Shown in pieces: positions 1 through 7,294 of a stretch of 34,637 nucleotides of DNA (the first letter of the stretch is position 1; the number at the start of each line of letters is the position of its first letter). Origin of the DNA: JAVJPJ01 sp040217295 (lineage in GTDB: Bacteria; Pseudomonadota; Alphaproteobacteria; Rhodobacterales; Rhodobacteraceae); NCBI GenBank assembly GCA_964460185.1, contig CAYWTM010000024.1:1-34637 (forward strand). The letters are read 5' to 3'. The position numbers were made by a program, and so were the translations under genes. The notes beneath the pieces are model-generated. The model saw only the letters and a program-made list of their open reading frames with translations, was not told where the DNA came from and ran no database searches.

Positions 1-350
1 TCGCGGATGTTCTGCACGCCGGTGTTCGAGGCCGCGTCCATCTCCATCACGTCGACATGGCGGCCCTGCGCGATCGCAACGCAGTTTTCGCAAACCCCGC
101 ACGGGTCCGTCGTGGGCCCGCCCTGGCCATCGGCCCCGATGCAATTCAGGCCCTTGGCGATGATCCGCGCGGTGGTTGTCTTGCCGGTCCCCCGGATGCC
201 GGTCAGCATGAAGGCCTGGGCGATGCGGTCGGCCTCGAACGCGTTTTTCAGCGTGCGGACCATGGCATCCTGCCCGATCAGGTCGGCAAAGGTCGCCGGG
301 CGGTATTTCCGCGCGAGAACCTGGTATCCGCTGTCGGTCTGGCTGCTCAT
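1..350 (-). CDS. dnaX: DNA polymerase III subunit gamma/tau, N-terminal part (runs off the window)
   Basis: This is the clamp-loader ATPase of the DNA polymerase III holoenzyme, which loads the beta sliding clamp. The minus-strand frame from an ATG at 350-348 starts MSSQTDSGYQVLARKYRPAT and stays open to the window edge (about 116 codons). The ARKYRP start, the Walker A loop GIRGTGKTTTAR near residue 45, and the following four-cysteine zinc module (C-IGADG.., then PCGVCENC) are all typical of DnaX. The C-terminal clamp-loader and tau regions lie outside the window. There is no strong Shine-Dalgarno before the ATG, but the homology begins immediately after it, so the start is well placed. The SRP RNA gene lies a short way upstream on the same strand. 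Identification is secure; only the 5' portion is visible. Confidence 0.96.
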   Translation of the reverse strand, partial: MSSQTDSGYQVLARKYRPATFADLIGQDAMVRTLKNAFEADRIAQAFMLTGIRGTGKTTTARIIAKGLNCIGADGQGGPTTDPCGVCENCVAIAQGRHVDVMEMDAASNTGVQNIR

Positions 351-665
351 GTTTGTTGGATCCGGATCAAGACACCGGATCAAACTATGCCGCGCGCCGC
401 GCATCGGCAACCGCTCACCTGCGCCGTGTGCAAATGGATCTAGGCGGCCTTGCTTGCCGCGCAGTGGATTGGGTTGCCCGGCATCGCATTGCAAGGGCAG
501 CGCCCATCGTCCAAAAGGCCCATGCAAGATCCACCCGTGACAGGAATGGTCCAGGCGGGCATGAGTAGGAGCGCGTGTCTGTCGCGACAGGACGACGCTT
601 CTGGCCCGGCGTTGCTTCAAGGCCACGCTGCCCACAACCCGAAAGCCGACCTCATGGAACCTGAA
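351..665. other. Non-coding stretch between dnaX and the small membrane protein gene
   Basis: About 315 bases without a convincing gene. Short open frames exist on the plus strand but have low-complexity, unfamiliar translations and poor initiation signals. The stretch holds the likely dnaX promoter (382-410) and a perfect 12-base palindrome CTGTCGCGACAG at 579-590 that could be a protein-binding site. No tRNA-like fold is apparent. Confidence 0.5.
382..410 (-). promoter_or_regulatory. Putative sigma-70 type promoter of dnaX
   Basis: On the minus strand a TTGCCG (405-410) lies 17 bases upstream of TAGTTT (382-387), giving a leader of about 25 bases to the dnaX ATG. The motif CCGGATCAA (plus-strand reading) occurs twice in the leader at 362-370 and 375-383 with 13-base spacing; its role is unknown. 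The promoter call comes from hexamer matching only. Confidence 0.35.
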
Positions 666-1007
666 ATGTCCCGACCCCGGATCCTCGCCTATTGGGCAAT
701 GGCCCTGTTCTTCGTTGTGATGTGCATCCTGGCGATTGCGTTCTGGCTTGCCGCGCTTCTGGGCGGCGGGGCGCGTCCGCTGATGGCCGATCTGGGGCCC
801 GGCCCGGTATCGATCTTTGTCGTCGCTCACATGCCGGCCACGGCGGCGGGCATCTTGCTGTGGCGGCGATACCTGCCGCACCTGCCGTTCTGGCCGCGCC
901 TGTTCCTGCAGGCCGGCACGATCTATTTCAGCGTGGCTTGCGTCATGGCCTTTGCCGGCAACTACCTTCTGGCCAGCATCTACGGCCGGTTCGCCCCGCC
1001 GGGCTAG
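666..1007 (+). CDS. Small integral membrane protein of unknown function
   Basis: I do not recognise the family. The 113-residue product has three strongly hydrophobic segments: roughly residues 8-30, 43-62 and 75-104. A charged loop containing WRRYLPHLPFWPR lies between the second and third, so this is very likely a small inner-membrane protein. The open frame extends further upstream, but that part is not membrane-like. I chose the ATG at 666, which has GGA about seven bases upstream; an in-frame ATG at 654 would add four residues. It sits alone on the plus strand, transcribed towards the oppositely oriented SRP RNA gene. No motif suggests an enzymatic role. I am confident that it is coding because of its clean membrane topology, less so about the exact start. 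Confidence 0.65.
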   Translation: MSRPRILAYWAMALFFVVMCILAIAFWLAALLGGGARPLMADLGPGPVSIFVVAHMPATAAGILLWRRYLPHLPFWPRLFLQAGTIYFSVACVMAFAGNYLLASIYGRFAPPG

Positions 1008-1076
1008 GCGCGCACGCCGTCGGCGTTCGGCCCGCCCGTGGCCACGACCGACAGTAATCCTGTAAAGGGAATAAGG

Positions 1077-1172
1077 TGAGAGGCTGGACAACGACCCAAG
1101 CGGGGCTCGTTACGGCTGCTTCCTTCCGGATCTGACCGGGTTGGCGAGGTGCCTGCCCGCGCCAACCTCTCG
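1077..1172 (-). ncRNA. ffs: Signal recognition particle RNA (small bacterial 4.5S type)
   Basis: On the minus strand the sequence contains the conserved SRP RNA domain IV core, GGTCAGATCCGGAAGGAAGC, centred near 1125. This includes the asymmetric loop and GGAA tetraloop bound by Ffh. The ends pair: GAGAGGTTGG at the 5' end with CCAGCCTCTC at the 3' end (a G-U pair is needed), giving one long hairpin of about 96 bases. This is the short form without an Alu domain, as is usual in alphaproteobacteria. A good promoter sits directly upstream, and dnaX lies downstream on the same strand. Ends are placed from the terminal stem and could be off by a few bases. Confidence 0.95.
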
Positions 1173-1178
1173 GACGTT

Positions 1179-1207
1179 TAGATATGCAAAAGTCGGGCAA
1201 CCTGCAA
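1179..1207 (-). promoter_or_regulatory. Probable promoter of the SRP RNA gene
   Basis: The minus strand carries TTGCAG (1202-1207), a 17-base spacer and TATCTA (1179-1184). The first base of the SRP RNA hairpin follows seven to eight bases after the -10 hexamer. The element lies just beyond the stop codon of the ABC permease gene, so the RNA gene has its own promoter rather than relying on read-through. Confidence 0.7.
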
Positions 1208-1219
1208 GGGGCTGCCCCA

Positions 1220-1984
1220 TCATTGCGGGCGTTCCGCCCATCCGGCAAAGATGCGTTCCAGGAATACCACCACGTAGAACAGCAAGATACCCAAAGCGGC
1301 CAGCGCGAACAGAACCGCGAACATCAGCGGATAATCCGCGCTGATCCGCCCGCTATCGAACAGATCGCCAAGGCCACGGCCATGGGGCGACACGATTTCC
1401 ATCAGGTTTGTGCCGATAAAGGCCAGCGTGACCGCGACCTTCAGCGCGCCGAAGAATTCCGGCAAGGTCTTGGGCAAGGCAATCTTCCAGAAGATCGTGA
1501 AATTCGACGCCCCCAGCGACCGAAGGATGTCGCGGTATTCCGGCTCCAGCGTGGACAGGCCGATCGAAACCGACACGGCGATCGGAAAGAACGAGATCAT
1601 GAAAGCGATCAGGATGGTGTTGAAATCATGCTGGCCCACGAACATCAGCGCCACGATCGGCACCACCGTCGCCTTGGGGATGGCGTTGAACCCCACAAGG
1701 ATCGGATACAGCCCCTCGCGTGCGAACCGCGAAAAGCCCATGATCATGCCAAAGAGCGTGCCGACCACGACCGCCAGCCCCAGGCCCACGACCGTCCGCC
1801 ACAACGTTTCCCATGACTTGATCAGGAACAGGTCCCAGAACCGGATATAGCGCGGGATGAGGTCCGATGGGCTGGCCATGCGGAAATCGGGCAGATCGTT
1901 GTACCAGACCGCCCATTCCCAGGCGGCCAGAATGCCCACGATGAATATCAGGGGGGCAAATATCTTGCGCAAGGTATCGCTCAT
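1220..1984 (-). CDS. ABC transporter permease (nitrate/sulfonate/pyrimidine-precursor family)
   Basis: This is the inner-membrane channel subunit of an ABC importer, forming a presumed homodimer partnered by the ATPase encoded just upstream. The 254-residue protein has about six membrane segments. It carries the cytoplasmic EAA loop that docks on the ATPase, seen as SLGASNFTIFWKIALPKTLP around residues 160-180. Length and layout match the SsuC/TauC/ThiX/RibX permease group. Its ATG overlaps the ATPase stop codon (ATGA), so the two are translationally coupled. The substrate cannot be read from the permease; members of this family carry sulfonates, taurine, nitrate, riboflavin or hydroxymethylpyrimidine. 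The family call is firm, the substrate open. Confidence 0.92.
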   Translation of the reverse strand: MSDTLRKIFAPLIFIVGILAAWEWAVWYNDLPDFRMASPSDLIPRYIRFWDLFLIKSWETLWRTVVGLGLAVVVGTLFGMIMGFSRFAREGLYPILVGFNAIPKATVVPIVALMFVGQHDFNTILIAFMISFFPIAVSVSIGLSTLEPEYRDILRSLGASNFTIFWKIALPKTLPEFFGALKVAVTLAFIGTNLMEIVSPHGRGLGDLFDSGRISADYPLMFAVLFALAALGILLFYVVVFLERIFAGWAERPQ

Positions 1985-2781
1985 TCCGCGGCCTCCGCTT
2001 CGGGGGTTCGGCCCTGGGCGACCTGGATCTGGTGGCGCAGCTCGGCCAGCATTGCGACGGCCTTGGGCGTATACAGATCCTCAAGCGAGCGCTTGCCGGG
2101 AATGTCGACATCCAGCACGTATTGCGCATGGGCCGGGCGGCCCGACAGCACGATGACCTGATCCGCCAGAAACACCGATTCCCGCAGGTCGTGGGTGATC
2201 AGCAGACAGGTGAAGGGTTCCTGCGCGCGCAGGTCATGCATGGTGCACCACAGGTCTTCCCGCGTGAACGCATCGAGCGCCCCGAAAGGTTCATCAAGGA
2301 TCAGAACATCGGGTTTGTGGATGATCGACCGGCACAGGCTGGCGCGCTGGCGCATTCCGCCGGACAATTCAGAAGGGCGTTTGTCTTCGAACCCGGTCAG
2401 CCCGACAAGGTCCAGCAGATGGCGGGCGCGGTCCATGGCCTGCGCCTTGGACATCGGGCTTTTCACGATCTCCAGCGGCAACAGCACGTTTTGCAGGATC
2501 GTTCGCCATTCCAGCAGAACCGGATTCTGAAACGCCATGCCCACCGTCGGCCGGGGCGAGGTCACCTTTTGATCGTGCAGCCAGACTTCGCCCTTGTCCG
2601 GGCGCATCAGGCCGGAAACCAACCGCGTCAGGGTGGACTTGCCGCAACCCGACGGGCCGACGACGGCGCAGAACGTGTTTTCCGGAATTGCCAGCGACAG
2701 GTCGTCGAGCACCGGTAACGGACCGGCCTTGGTCTTGTAGGCATGCGTGACGCCACGCAGTTCGATCATTTGAGTGGACAT
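1981..2781 (-). CDS. ABC transporter ATP-binding protein (nitrate/sulfonate/pyrimidine-precursor family)
   Basis: This is the cytoplasmic ATPase that energises the neighbouring importer. The 266-residue product contains a Walker A loop GPSGCGKST (about 42-50), the Q-loop region AFQNPVLLEW, the signature LSGGMRQR (about 139-146), Walker B LILDEPFGALD and the switch histidine in LLITHD. This is a complete and apparently active set. The start is taken at ATG 2781, preceded by GGAG at good spacing; a TTG at 2802 in the same frame would add seven residues but falls in the intergenic hairpin. It lies between the binding protein and permease genes in the order usual for this family. Nothing is missing or odd in the coding sequence. 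Confidence 0.94.
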   Translation of the reverse strand: MSTQMIELRGVTHAYKTKAGPLPVLDDLSLAIPENTFCAVVGPSGCGKSTLTRLVSGLMRPDKGEVWLHDQKVTSPRPTVGMAFQNPVLLEWRTILQNVLLPLEIVKSPMSKAQAMDRARHLLDLVGLTGFEDKRPSELSGGMRQRASLCRSIIHKPDVLILDEPFGALDAFTREDLWCTMHDLRAQEPFTCLLITHDLRESVFLADQVIVLSGRPAHAQYVLDVDIPGKRSLEDLYTPKAVAMLAELRHQIQVAQGRTPEAEAAE

Positions 2782-2800
2782 CGCAAGGCTCCGGTCATGC

Positions 2801-2831
2801 AAAGGGGCCGGGTCGCATGCCCGGCCCCTTT
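2801..2831 (-). promoter_or_regulatory. Perfect intergenic hairpin between binding-protein and ATPase genes
   Basis: Two 12-base arms (AAAGGGGCCGGG and its complement) flank a seven-base loop, giving a very stable GC-rich stem. It lies between the stop codon of the binding protein and the Shine-Dalgarno of the ATPase. Only three T residues follow it in the direction of transcription. It therefore looks more like a partial terminator or an RNA-stabilising element that keeps the binding-protein message in excess than a full terminator. Confidence 0.7.
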
Positions 2832-2852
2832 CTGGGAATTAAACGCGCAAGA

Positions 2853-3869
2853 TCACTGTGGCGCGATCATCAGAACCTCGGCCTCGGGCAGGTAGGCGTC
2901 GGTGAAATAGAGCGCCGGGTCGATCTCGCCCTGGAACTCGTAGGTCAGCTGCATCTGTTCCAGCGCAGTCGCCATGCGGTCGGCGTCGATGGTGCCCATG
3001 CCGTTCTCGATCACGTAGTCGGTCAGGATGTTGGCATCGAGCGCCAGCTGGAGACGGCGGGTTTCCAGTTCCACGTCGCCGGCGGGGTTGCGGGCGATGA
3101 CCGCGGCGGCGCCGGCGGCCGGATCGGCGATGGCATCGGCGACACCGCGCGCGATGGCGCGGAGCGCACCGGTCACGGCCTCGGGGTTCTCGGCGGCGAA
3201 GTCGGTGTTGACGATGACCGCATTGCCGTAAAGCGCGACGCCATGATCGGAGAACATGATCGTGGTGATGTCATCCTCGGGAACACCCAGCCGCGCCAGC
3301 GACAGGTAGGACGAGAAGTTGAAGCCGGTGACGCTGTCGACATTGCCCTCGGCCAGCATCGGCTCCCGCGTCGGGAAGCCGACGGGTTCGACGGTGATGG
3401 TCGACACGTCGATGTCGTTCACCTCGGCAAGGATCGGGAACTGCGCCCAGGCACCGTCGGGCGGCGGTGCGCCGAGGATCGACCCTTCGAGATCCTCGAT
3501 ACCCGAGATGCCCTGGCTGACGCGGCCCACGATGGCGAAGGGCGGGCTGTCATAAACCATCATCACGGCGGTGACGGGCGCGCCCGGGTTCTGGTCGAGG
3601 AACCGCACGAGGCTGTTGATATCGGCAAAGCCAAGCGGGAATGCACCCGAGGCAACCTTGGGGATCGCATCGAGAGAACCCTGCCCGGCGGTGACTTCGA
3701 CGCTGAGGCCTTCCTCTGCGAAATAGCCGTTGTCGATTGCAAGGAAATAGGGCGCCGACGGACCTTCAAAACGCCAATCCAGCGCAAAGTTGATGTCCAT
3801 ATCCTGCGCAGCAAGCGGGCTTGCGGCGATCACCGCCGCGGCGATGGTGGGAATTGCACGGGTAAACAA
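2853..3869 (-). CDS. ABC transporter periplasmic substrate-binding protein (NMT1/THI5-like)
   Basis: This protein captures the substrate in the periplasm for the importer encoded downstream. The 338-residue product starts with a Sec signal peptide (MFTRAIPTIAAAVIAASPLA, cut near AAQ). The opening ALDWRFEGPSAPYFLAIDNG followed by YFAEEGLSVEV is the hallmark of the NMT1/THI5-like binding-protein family, which includes ThiY, RibY, SsuA and TauA. The start is a TTG at 3869: AAGGAGA lies six bases upstream, and no in-frame ATG could supply the signal peptide. The ligand is not evident. A thiamine-precursor role was considered, but I see no TPP riboswitch upstream. It is probably the first gene of a three-gene operon, with the hairpin at 2801-2831 separating it from the rest. 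Confidence 0.9.
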   Translation of the reverse strand: MFTRAIPTIAAAVIAASPLAAQDMDINFALDWRFEGPSAPYFLAIDNGYFAEEGLSVEVTAGQGSLDAIPKVASGAFPLGFADINSLVRFLDQNPGAPVTAVMMVYDSPPFAIVGRVSQGISGIEDLEGSILGAPPPDGAWAQFPILAEVNDIDVSTITVEPVGFPTREPMLAEGNVDSVTGFNFSSYLSLARLGVPEDDITTIMFSDHGVALYGNAVIVNTDFAAENPEAVTGALRAIARGVADAIADPAAGAAAVIARNPAGDVELETRRLQLALDANILTDYVIENGMGTIDADRMATALEQMQLTYEFQGEIDPALYFTDAYLPEAEVLMIAPQ

Positions 3870-3875
3870 GCTTAG

Positions 3876-3882
3876 TCTCCTT
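3876..3882 (-). promoter_or_regulatory. Ribosome binding site that fixes a TTG start
   Basis: AAGGAGA on the minus strand lies six bases upstream of the TTG at 3869-3867. It decides the non-ATG start of the substrate-binding protein, whose signal peptide begins immediately after. Confidence 0.8.
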
Positions 3883-4017
3883 CGGCTGGCAGCACGGTAT
3901 GTGAAACCCGATCACCTGAAAGGTCGGGACCGGTGCCGTCAACGGCCTTGCATCCCATCAATCGAAAGCGCGCCAAGACTTCCCCCACGATATCCATATT
4001 TTGCCTATTATTTAAGC

Positions 4018-4023
4018 ATTATA
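4018..4023 (-). promoter_or_regulatory. Possible -10 element for the ABC importer operon
   Basis: A perfect TATAAT hexamer lies on the minus strand in a conspicuously AT-rich patch (about 3995-4045) just after the stop codon of the cpdB-like gene. It is about 150 bases upstream of the binding-protein start. No good -35 hexamer is found at 16-18 bases, so the call is tentative; the rest of the leader (3883-4010) shows no riboswitch I recognise. Confidence 0.35.
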
Positions 4024-4034
4024 TTCCTTTGTGT

Positions 4035-6032
4035 TTAAATATGCATCAGGTAGTCATCGAGCCCGTTGTCGCTCGTGGCAAGGCGTTCAAGACCCAACTC
4101 TGCCGCCCGGCCAGCATGAGCACGTGCGCCTGTCCCCGTTTCAAACAGGACCGGCGTGCCCCCAAGCGGGCTGAACCGCCATGTGGGATCTGCGGTCGGC
4201 GCCAATGCGCCATCTGCGGCAACTATGTAATCCATCAAGAGATTTCGCACCGGGTTCGGTGACGAAATGACCTGTCGCGCGGCTGCCGCGGACGGAAACA
4301 TCCCGCCCCCCGCAGCCCGGAAGGAATTCGTGATGACCAGACACTTGTCCGTTTCGCGCAAGGGCGTGCCATCGGCCAGACAGATGTCGCGGACGCGGCC
4401 CGGCCCCTGGTAGATGCGATCCCCCCGGGCGTTGCTGCGCGATCGCTGGGTCAGGTCGATGCTGTAGCGAAGACCAATCAGGGCGTCGAAATTGTAGCTC
4501 GCGAATTTTGACCGCAACAGCCGCTGCGGCGGGCCGGACGGATCCGCCCGGATGGTGTGAAAGGCGGCGGCCGACCGCTCCAGCCAGTCGCGTATCTGCG
4601 CGCCGCTGGCCAGCACGACGGTGGCGCCGTTGGAATACACATAAAGGTCTGCGGCATTGCGGAGCAAAAGCGGGCCGGCCGGAATGTCGGTATAGTACTC
4701 GGACCCGTTGCGCCCGCCTGCCTTGAACGGCGCAACCGCCGCCAGAACCGGCAGCCCCTCGAACTCTGGCCGACCCTTCAGCAACGGGGCGAGCCCACAC
4801 TGCTTTGCGTCCGCCACGATCTGCGTCGCGGGACACGGCGCGACCAGGCTGAAATACGTCTCCAACGGCACCGCCGTATGCCCCAGGGGGCGCGCCGAAT
4901 ACGCGCGGGTCATCCGATGGGCACGAGCAAGTTCCTTGCGGAATGCACTCCGCCCGAGCAGGTTGCGCCTGAGGGCCTTGCGTTCGGCAAGAGTGGCCTT
5001 CCTGGCGTCGCGGACATGAACCTCGGCCTGCACCACGTCCCATTCGAGCGTTGCAGTGTGATGCCGCGCAACCAGTGGTCCGGCATCGCGGGCATCTTGC
5101 GGCGACTGGACACCATGGGCATGACCGCGCGAATAGCGCACCGAGGCGCGCAGGGTCAGGTCTATGACGCCCAGATGCGACCCCCAGCAGCCGGGCTGCA
5201 CCACGGGTGTGCCGTGGATCAAACCGGACCCGGCATCCGTCGCTTGCGGAAACACCTCATGCGTATGCCCGGCAATCACGGCATCCACGCCATGTATCTG
5301 CGCCAGAAAGCCCGCTACATTCTCGCTCTCGTCCGAGGCGCTGTCGTCGCCCAGGCCGCTATGAGCAAGCACCACGACAAGATCGACGCCCTTTGTCCGC
5401 AACAGCGCCACTTCCCGCGCAACGGACGGCAGAATTGCCTCCATCTTGACGCGCCCCTCGAGATGCGCCTGCGCCCATTGGGCGGTCTGCGGCGGCACGG
5501 CTCCGGTGACACCCACCCTCAGCCGATGGGCACGGCCGGTGGTGTCGACCAGATGCCGTGTCAGGATGACATGGCCGGGACAGTACAGGTCGCCATCGTG
5601 TACCCGGCGGGCATTCGCCATCACGATCGGGTACGCGGCACCCTCGATCATGGCATTCACCGCATCGAGGCCGAAATCGAAATCATGATTTCCGATGGTA
5701 GCCGCATCATATCCAAGGGCATTCATGGCCGCGATCATGGGATGAATCTTGCCGCGGCCCGCAGGCTCGGACATGGCGGCATCGCCCAGGGGGGATCCCT
5801 GGATCGTATCACCATTGTCGAACAGGAGCGTGTTGGGGGTTTCCGCCCGTGCGCCTTCAAGCAGCGTGGCAACACCGGCAAGGCCAACGTTGTCGTCCCG
5901 GCGATCCGTATAGTAGTTGAACGGGAAAAGATGTACGTGCAAATCCGACGTCGCCAGCAAACGCAGGCGCAGCTGCGCACCGTCACCAGAAATAACGCGG
6001 AAACGGCGCGTCAGATCTTCTGACACGGTCAT
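4035..6032 (-). CDS. cpdB: CpdB-like 2',3'-cyclic-nucleotide 2'-phosphodiesterase/3'-nucleotidase
   Basis: This is a metallophosphoesterase of the 5'-nucleotidase/CpdB family, expected to hydrolyse 2',3'-cyclic nucleotides and 3'-nucleotides. The N-terminal dinuclear metal site is complete: ATSDLHVHLFPFNYYTD, NGDTIQGSPLGD, GNHDFDFG, LAHSGLGDD and AGHTHEVFP appear in order over about residues 25-260. The C-terminal substrate domain shows DIPAGPLLLRNAADLYVYSNG and NSFRAAGGGMFP. At 665 residues the length fits CpdB. The start is taken at ATG 6032; a TTG at 6044 would add four residues. Unlike E. coli CpdB, the N-terminus (MTVSEDLTRRFRVISGDG) has no hydrophobic signal peptide and the metal site begins within 30 residues, so the protein appears cytoplasmic. 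It diverges from nudC, another nucleotide hydrolase gene. Confidence 0.9.
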   Translation of the reverse strand: MTVSEDLTRRFRVISGDGAQLRLRLLATSDLHVHLFPFNYYTDRRDDNVGLAGVATLLEGARAETPNTLLFDNGDTIQGSPLGDAAMSEPAGRGKIHPMIAAMNALGYDAATIGNHDFDFGLDAVNAMIEGAAYPIVMANARRVHDGDLYCPGHVILTRHLVDTTGRAHRLRVGVTGAVPPQTAQWAQAHLEGRVKMEAILPSVAREVALLRTKGVDLVVVLAHSGLGDDSASDESENVAGFLAQIHGVDAVIAGHTHEVFPQATDAGSGLIHGTPVVQPGCWGSHLGVIDLTLRASVRYSRGHAHGVQSPQDARDAGPLVARHHTATLEWDVVQAEVHVRDARKATLAERKALRRNLLGRSAFRKELARAHRMTRAYSARPLGHTAVPLETYFSLVAPCPATQIVADAKQCGLAPLLKGRPEFEGLPVLAAVAPFKAGGRNGSEYYTDIPAGPLLLRNAADLYVYSNGATVVLASGAQIRDWLERSAAAFHTIRADPSGPPQRLLRSKFASYNFDALIGLRYSIDLTQRSRSNARGDRIYQGPGRVRDICLADGTPLRETDKCLVITNSFRAAGGGMFPSAAAARQVISSPNPVRNLLMDYIVAADGALAPTADPTWRFSPLGGTPVLFETGTGARAHAGRAAELGLERLATSDNGLDDYLMHI

Positions 6033-6188
6033 TGCATTGTCCAAGTGTTACCCAATAGCCAGTATGGCAGTTGGTGTGGCGGCAAAGAACGGGTTTAACA
6101 TCCGGGTAACGAATTTATACTTCCTGGACAAGGACTTGTGGCCCCCAAGCCATACCCAAGGTCAGGTATCGATGAAAAAGAGGGCGCG

Positions 6189-7163
6189 ATGCGGCTTGCG
6201 GAAACGGTGACATTCGGAGGGAGCGCCCTGGATCGGGACGCCGCCCTGCGCAAGGATGAGGTTGCGCTGCATGCCGCACTTCAGACAGCGGATGTGCTGG
6301 CCTTCTGGCGCGGCAAACCCCTGGTTTCAGGCGACCCCGCGCGTGGCCCCGTGACACTTGCCAGGCTTCAGGCCGGTCACCCTGTCCTGGCCCAGGCGCA
6401 CATGTCAGCCTTTTACCTGGGGCAGGTTGATGGCCGCGCCGTGTTTTCGCAGGACGTATCGGCCTGGGAGCCACCCGAAAAGGTCGACGAAGCGCAACTG
6501 GGCGGATTTCTGGACCCTACGATACAACGCCACCCCTTTGCCCCCGCTGACACGGCCTTCCGGGAATTGCGGGGCATCATGACGGCGGTTTCCACGACAG
6601 ATGCCGAACTGGCCGCAACCGCGTTGTCGTTGATCAACTGGCACCGGACCCACGGATTTTGCGCCCGCTGCGGCACCCCGTCCGAAATCTCGCTGGGCGG
6701 GTGGCAGCGGAATTGCCCGTCTTGCAGCGCACATCATTTCCCGAGGATCGACCCGGTGGTCATCATGCTGATCACGTTGGGCGACAAGGTGCTCTTGGGC
6801 CGATCGCCCGGCTGGCCGGAAGGCATGTATTCGCTTCTGGCGGGCTTTGTGGAACCCGGCGAAACCATCGAGGCCGCCGTGCGCCGCGAAGTGTTTGAAG
6901 AAAGCGGTATTCGCGTGGGTCATGTGGGATACCTGGCCGACCAACCATGGCCATTCCCGAACTCGCTGATGCTGGGATGCCACGGCCAGGCGCTCAGCGA
7001 AGACATCACCATAGACCCCGAAGAAATCGAGGCTGCACGCTGGGTGACGCGATCCGAATTGCTGGAGGTCTTTGCCGGCAATCACCCCGAAATCCGCCCG
7101 GCGCGGCGCGGCGCAATCGCCCATTTCCTGCTGGAACGCTGGCTCGCCGACCAACTCGACTAA
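6189..7163 (+). CDS. nudC: NAD+ diphosphatase / NAD-cap hydrolase (Nudix, NudC family)
   Basis: NudC-type Nudix enzymes split NAD(H) into NMN and AMP and remove NAD caps from RNA. The 324-residue protein has the family's three parts. The N-terminal domain is followed by a zinc ribbon with C158, C161, C176 and C179 (FCARCG...CPSCSA). The catalytic domain has a full Nudix box starting at G219 (GFVEPGETIEAAVRREVFEE). The NudC-specific motif DQPWPFPNS follows at about 251-259. The ATG at 6189 is preceded by AGAGGG; the frame also opens at a GTG at 6138, but that extension has no good ribosome site. It is divergent from the cpdB-like gene and shares a roughly 155-base intergenic region with it. 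The family assignment is certain; the relative use of NAD and capped RNA in vivo is unknown. Confidence 0.94.
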   Translation: MRLAETVTFGGSALDRDAALRKDEVALHAALQTADVLAFWRGKPLVSGDPARGPVTLARLQAGHPVLAQAHMSAFYLGQVDGRAVFSQDVSAWEPPEKVDEAQLGGFLDPTIQRHPFAPADTAFRELRGIMTAVSTTDAELAATALSLINWHRTHGFCARCGTPSEISLGGWQRNCPSCSAHHFPRIDPVVIMLITLGDKVLLGRSPGWPEGMYSLLAGFVEPGETIEAAVRREVFEESGIRVGHVGYLADQPWPFPNSLMLGCHGQALSEDITIDPEEIEAARWVTRSELLEVFAGNHPEIRPARRGAIAHFLLERWLADQLD

Positions 7164-7294
7164 GGTCAATCTGCAACAATTTCACCGCCCGGCCCTCAAG
7201 CGGGCCCTGGACTGTTGTTTGATGCAGCAGGTTTCTGTTACGATTCAGTCAATAAAAACACCGATAAAAAAATACATCGAGCAGAGGTCAGGCC

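Noticed and set aside
3870..4034. A TGCCAGCCGAAGGAG stretch on the minus strand resembling the 3' end of a TPP riboswitch
   Set aside because: The defining CTGAGA and ACCTGATCTGGATAATGC-like segments are absent and the match ends in the Shine-Dalgarno, so it is probably coincidental.
7185..7215. Small inverted repeat GGCCC/GGGCC after nudC as a terminator
   Set aside because: The stem is only five base pairs and is not followed by a clear T run.
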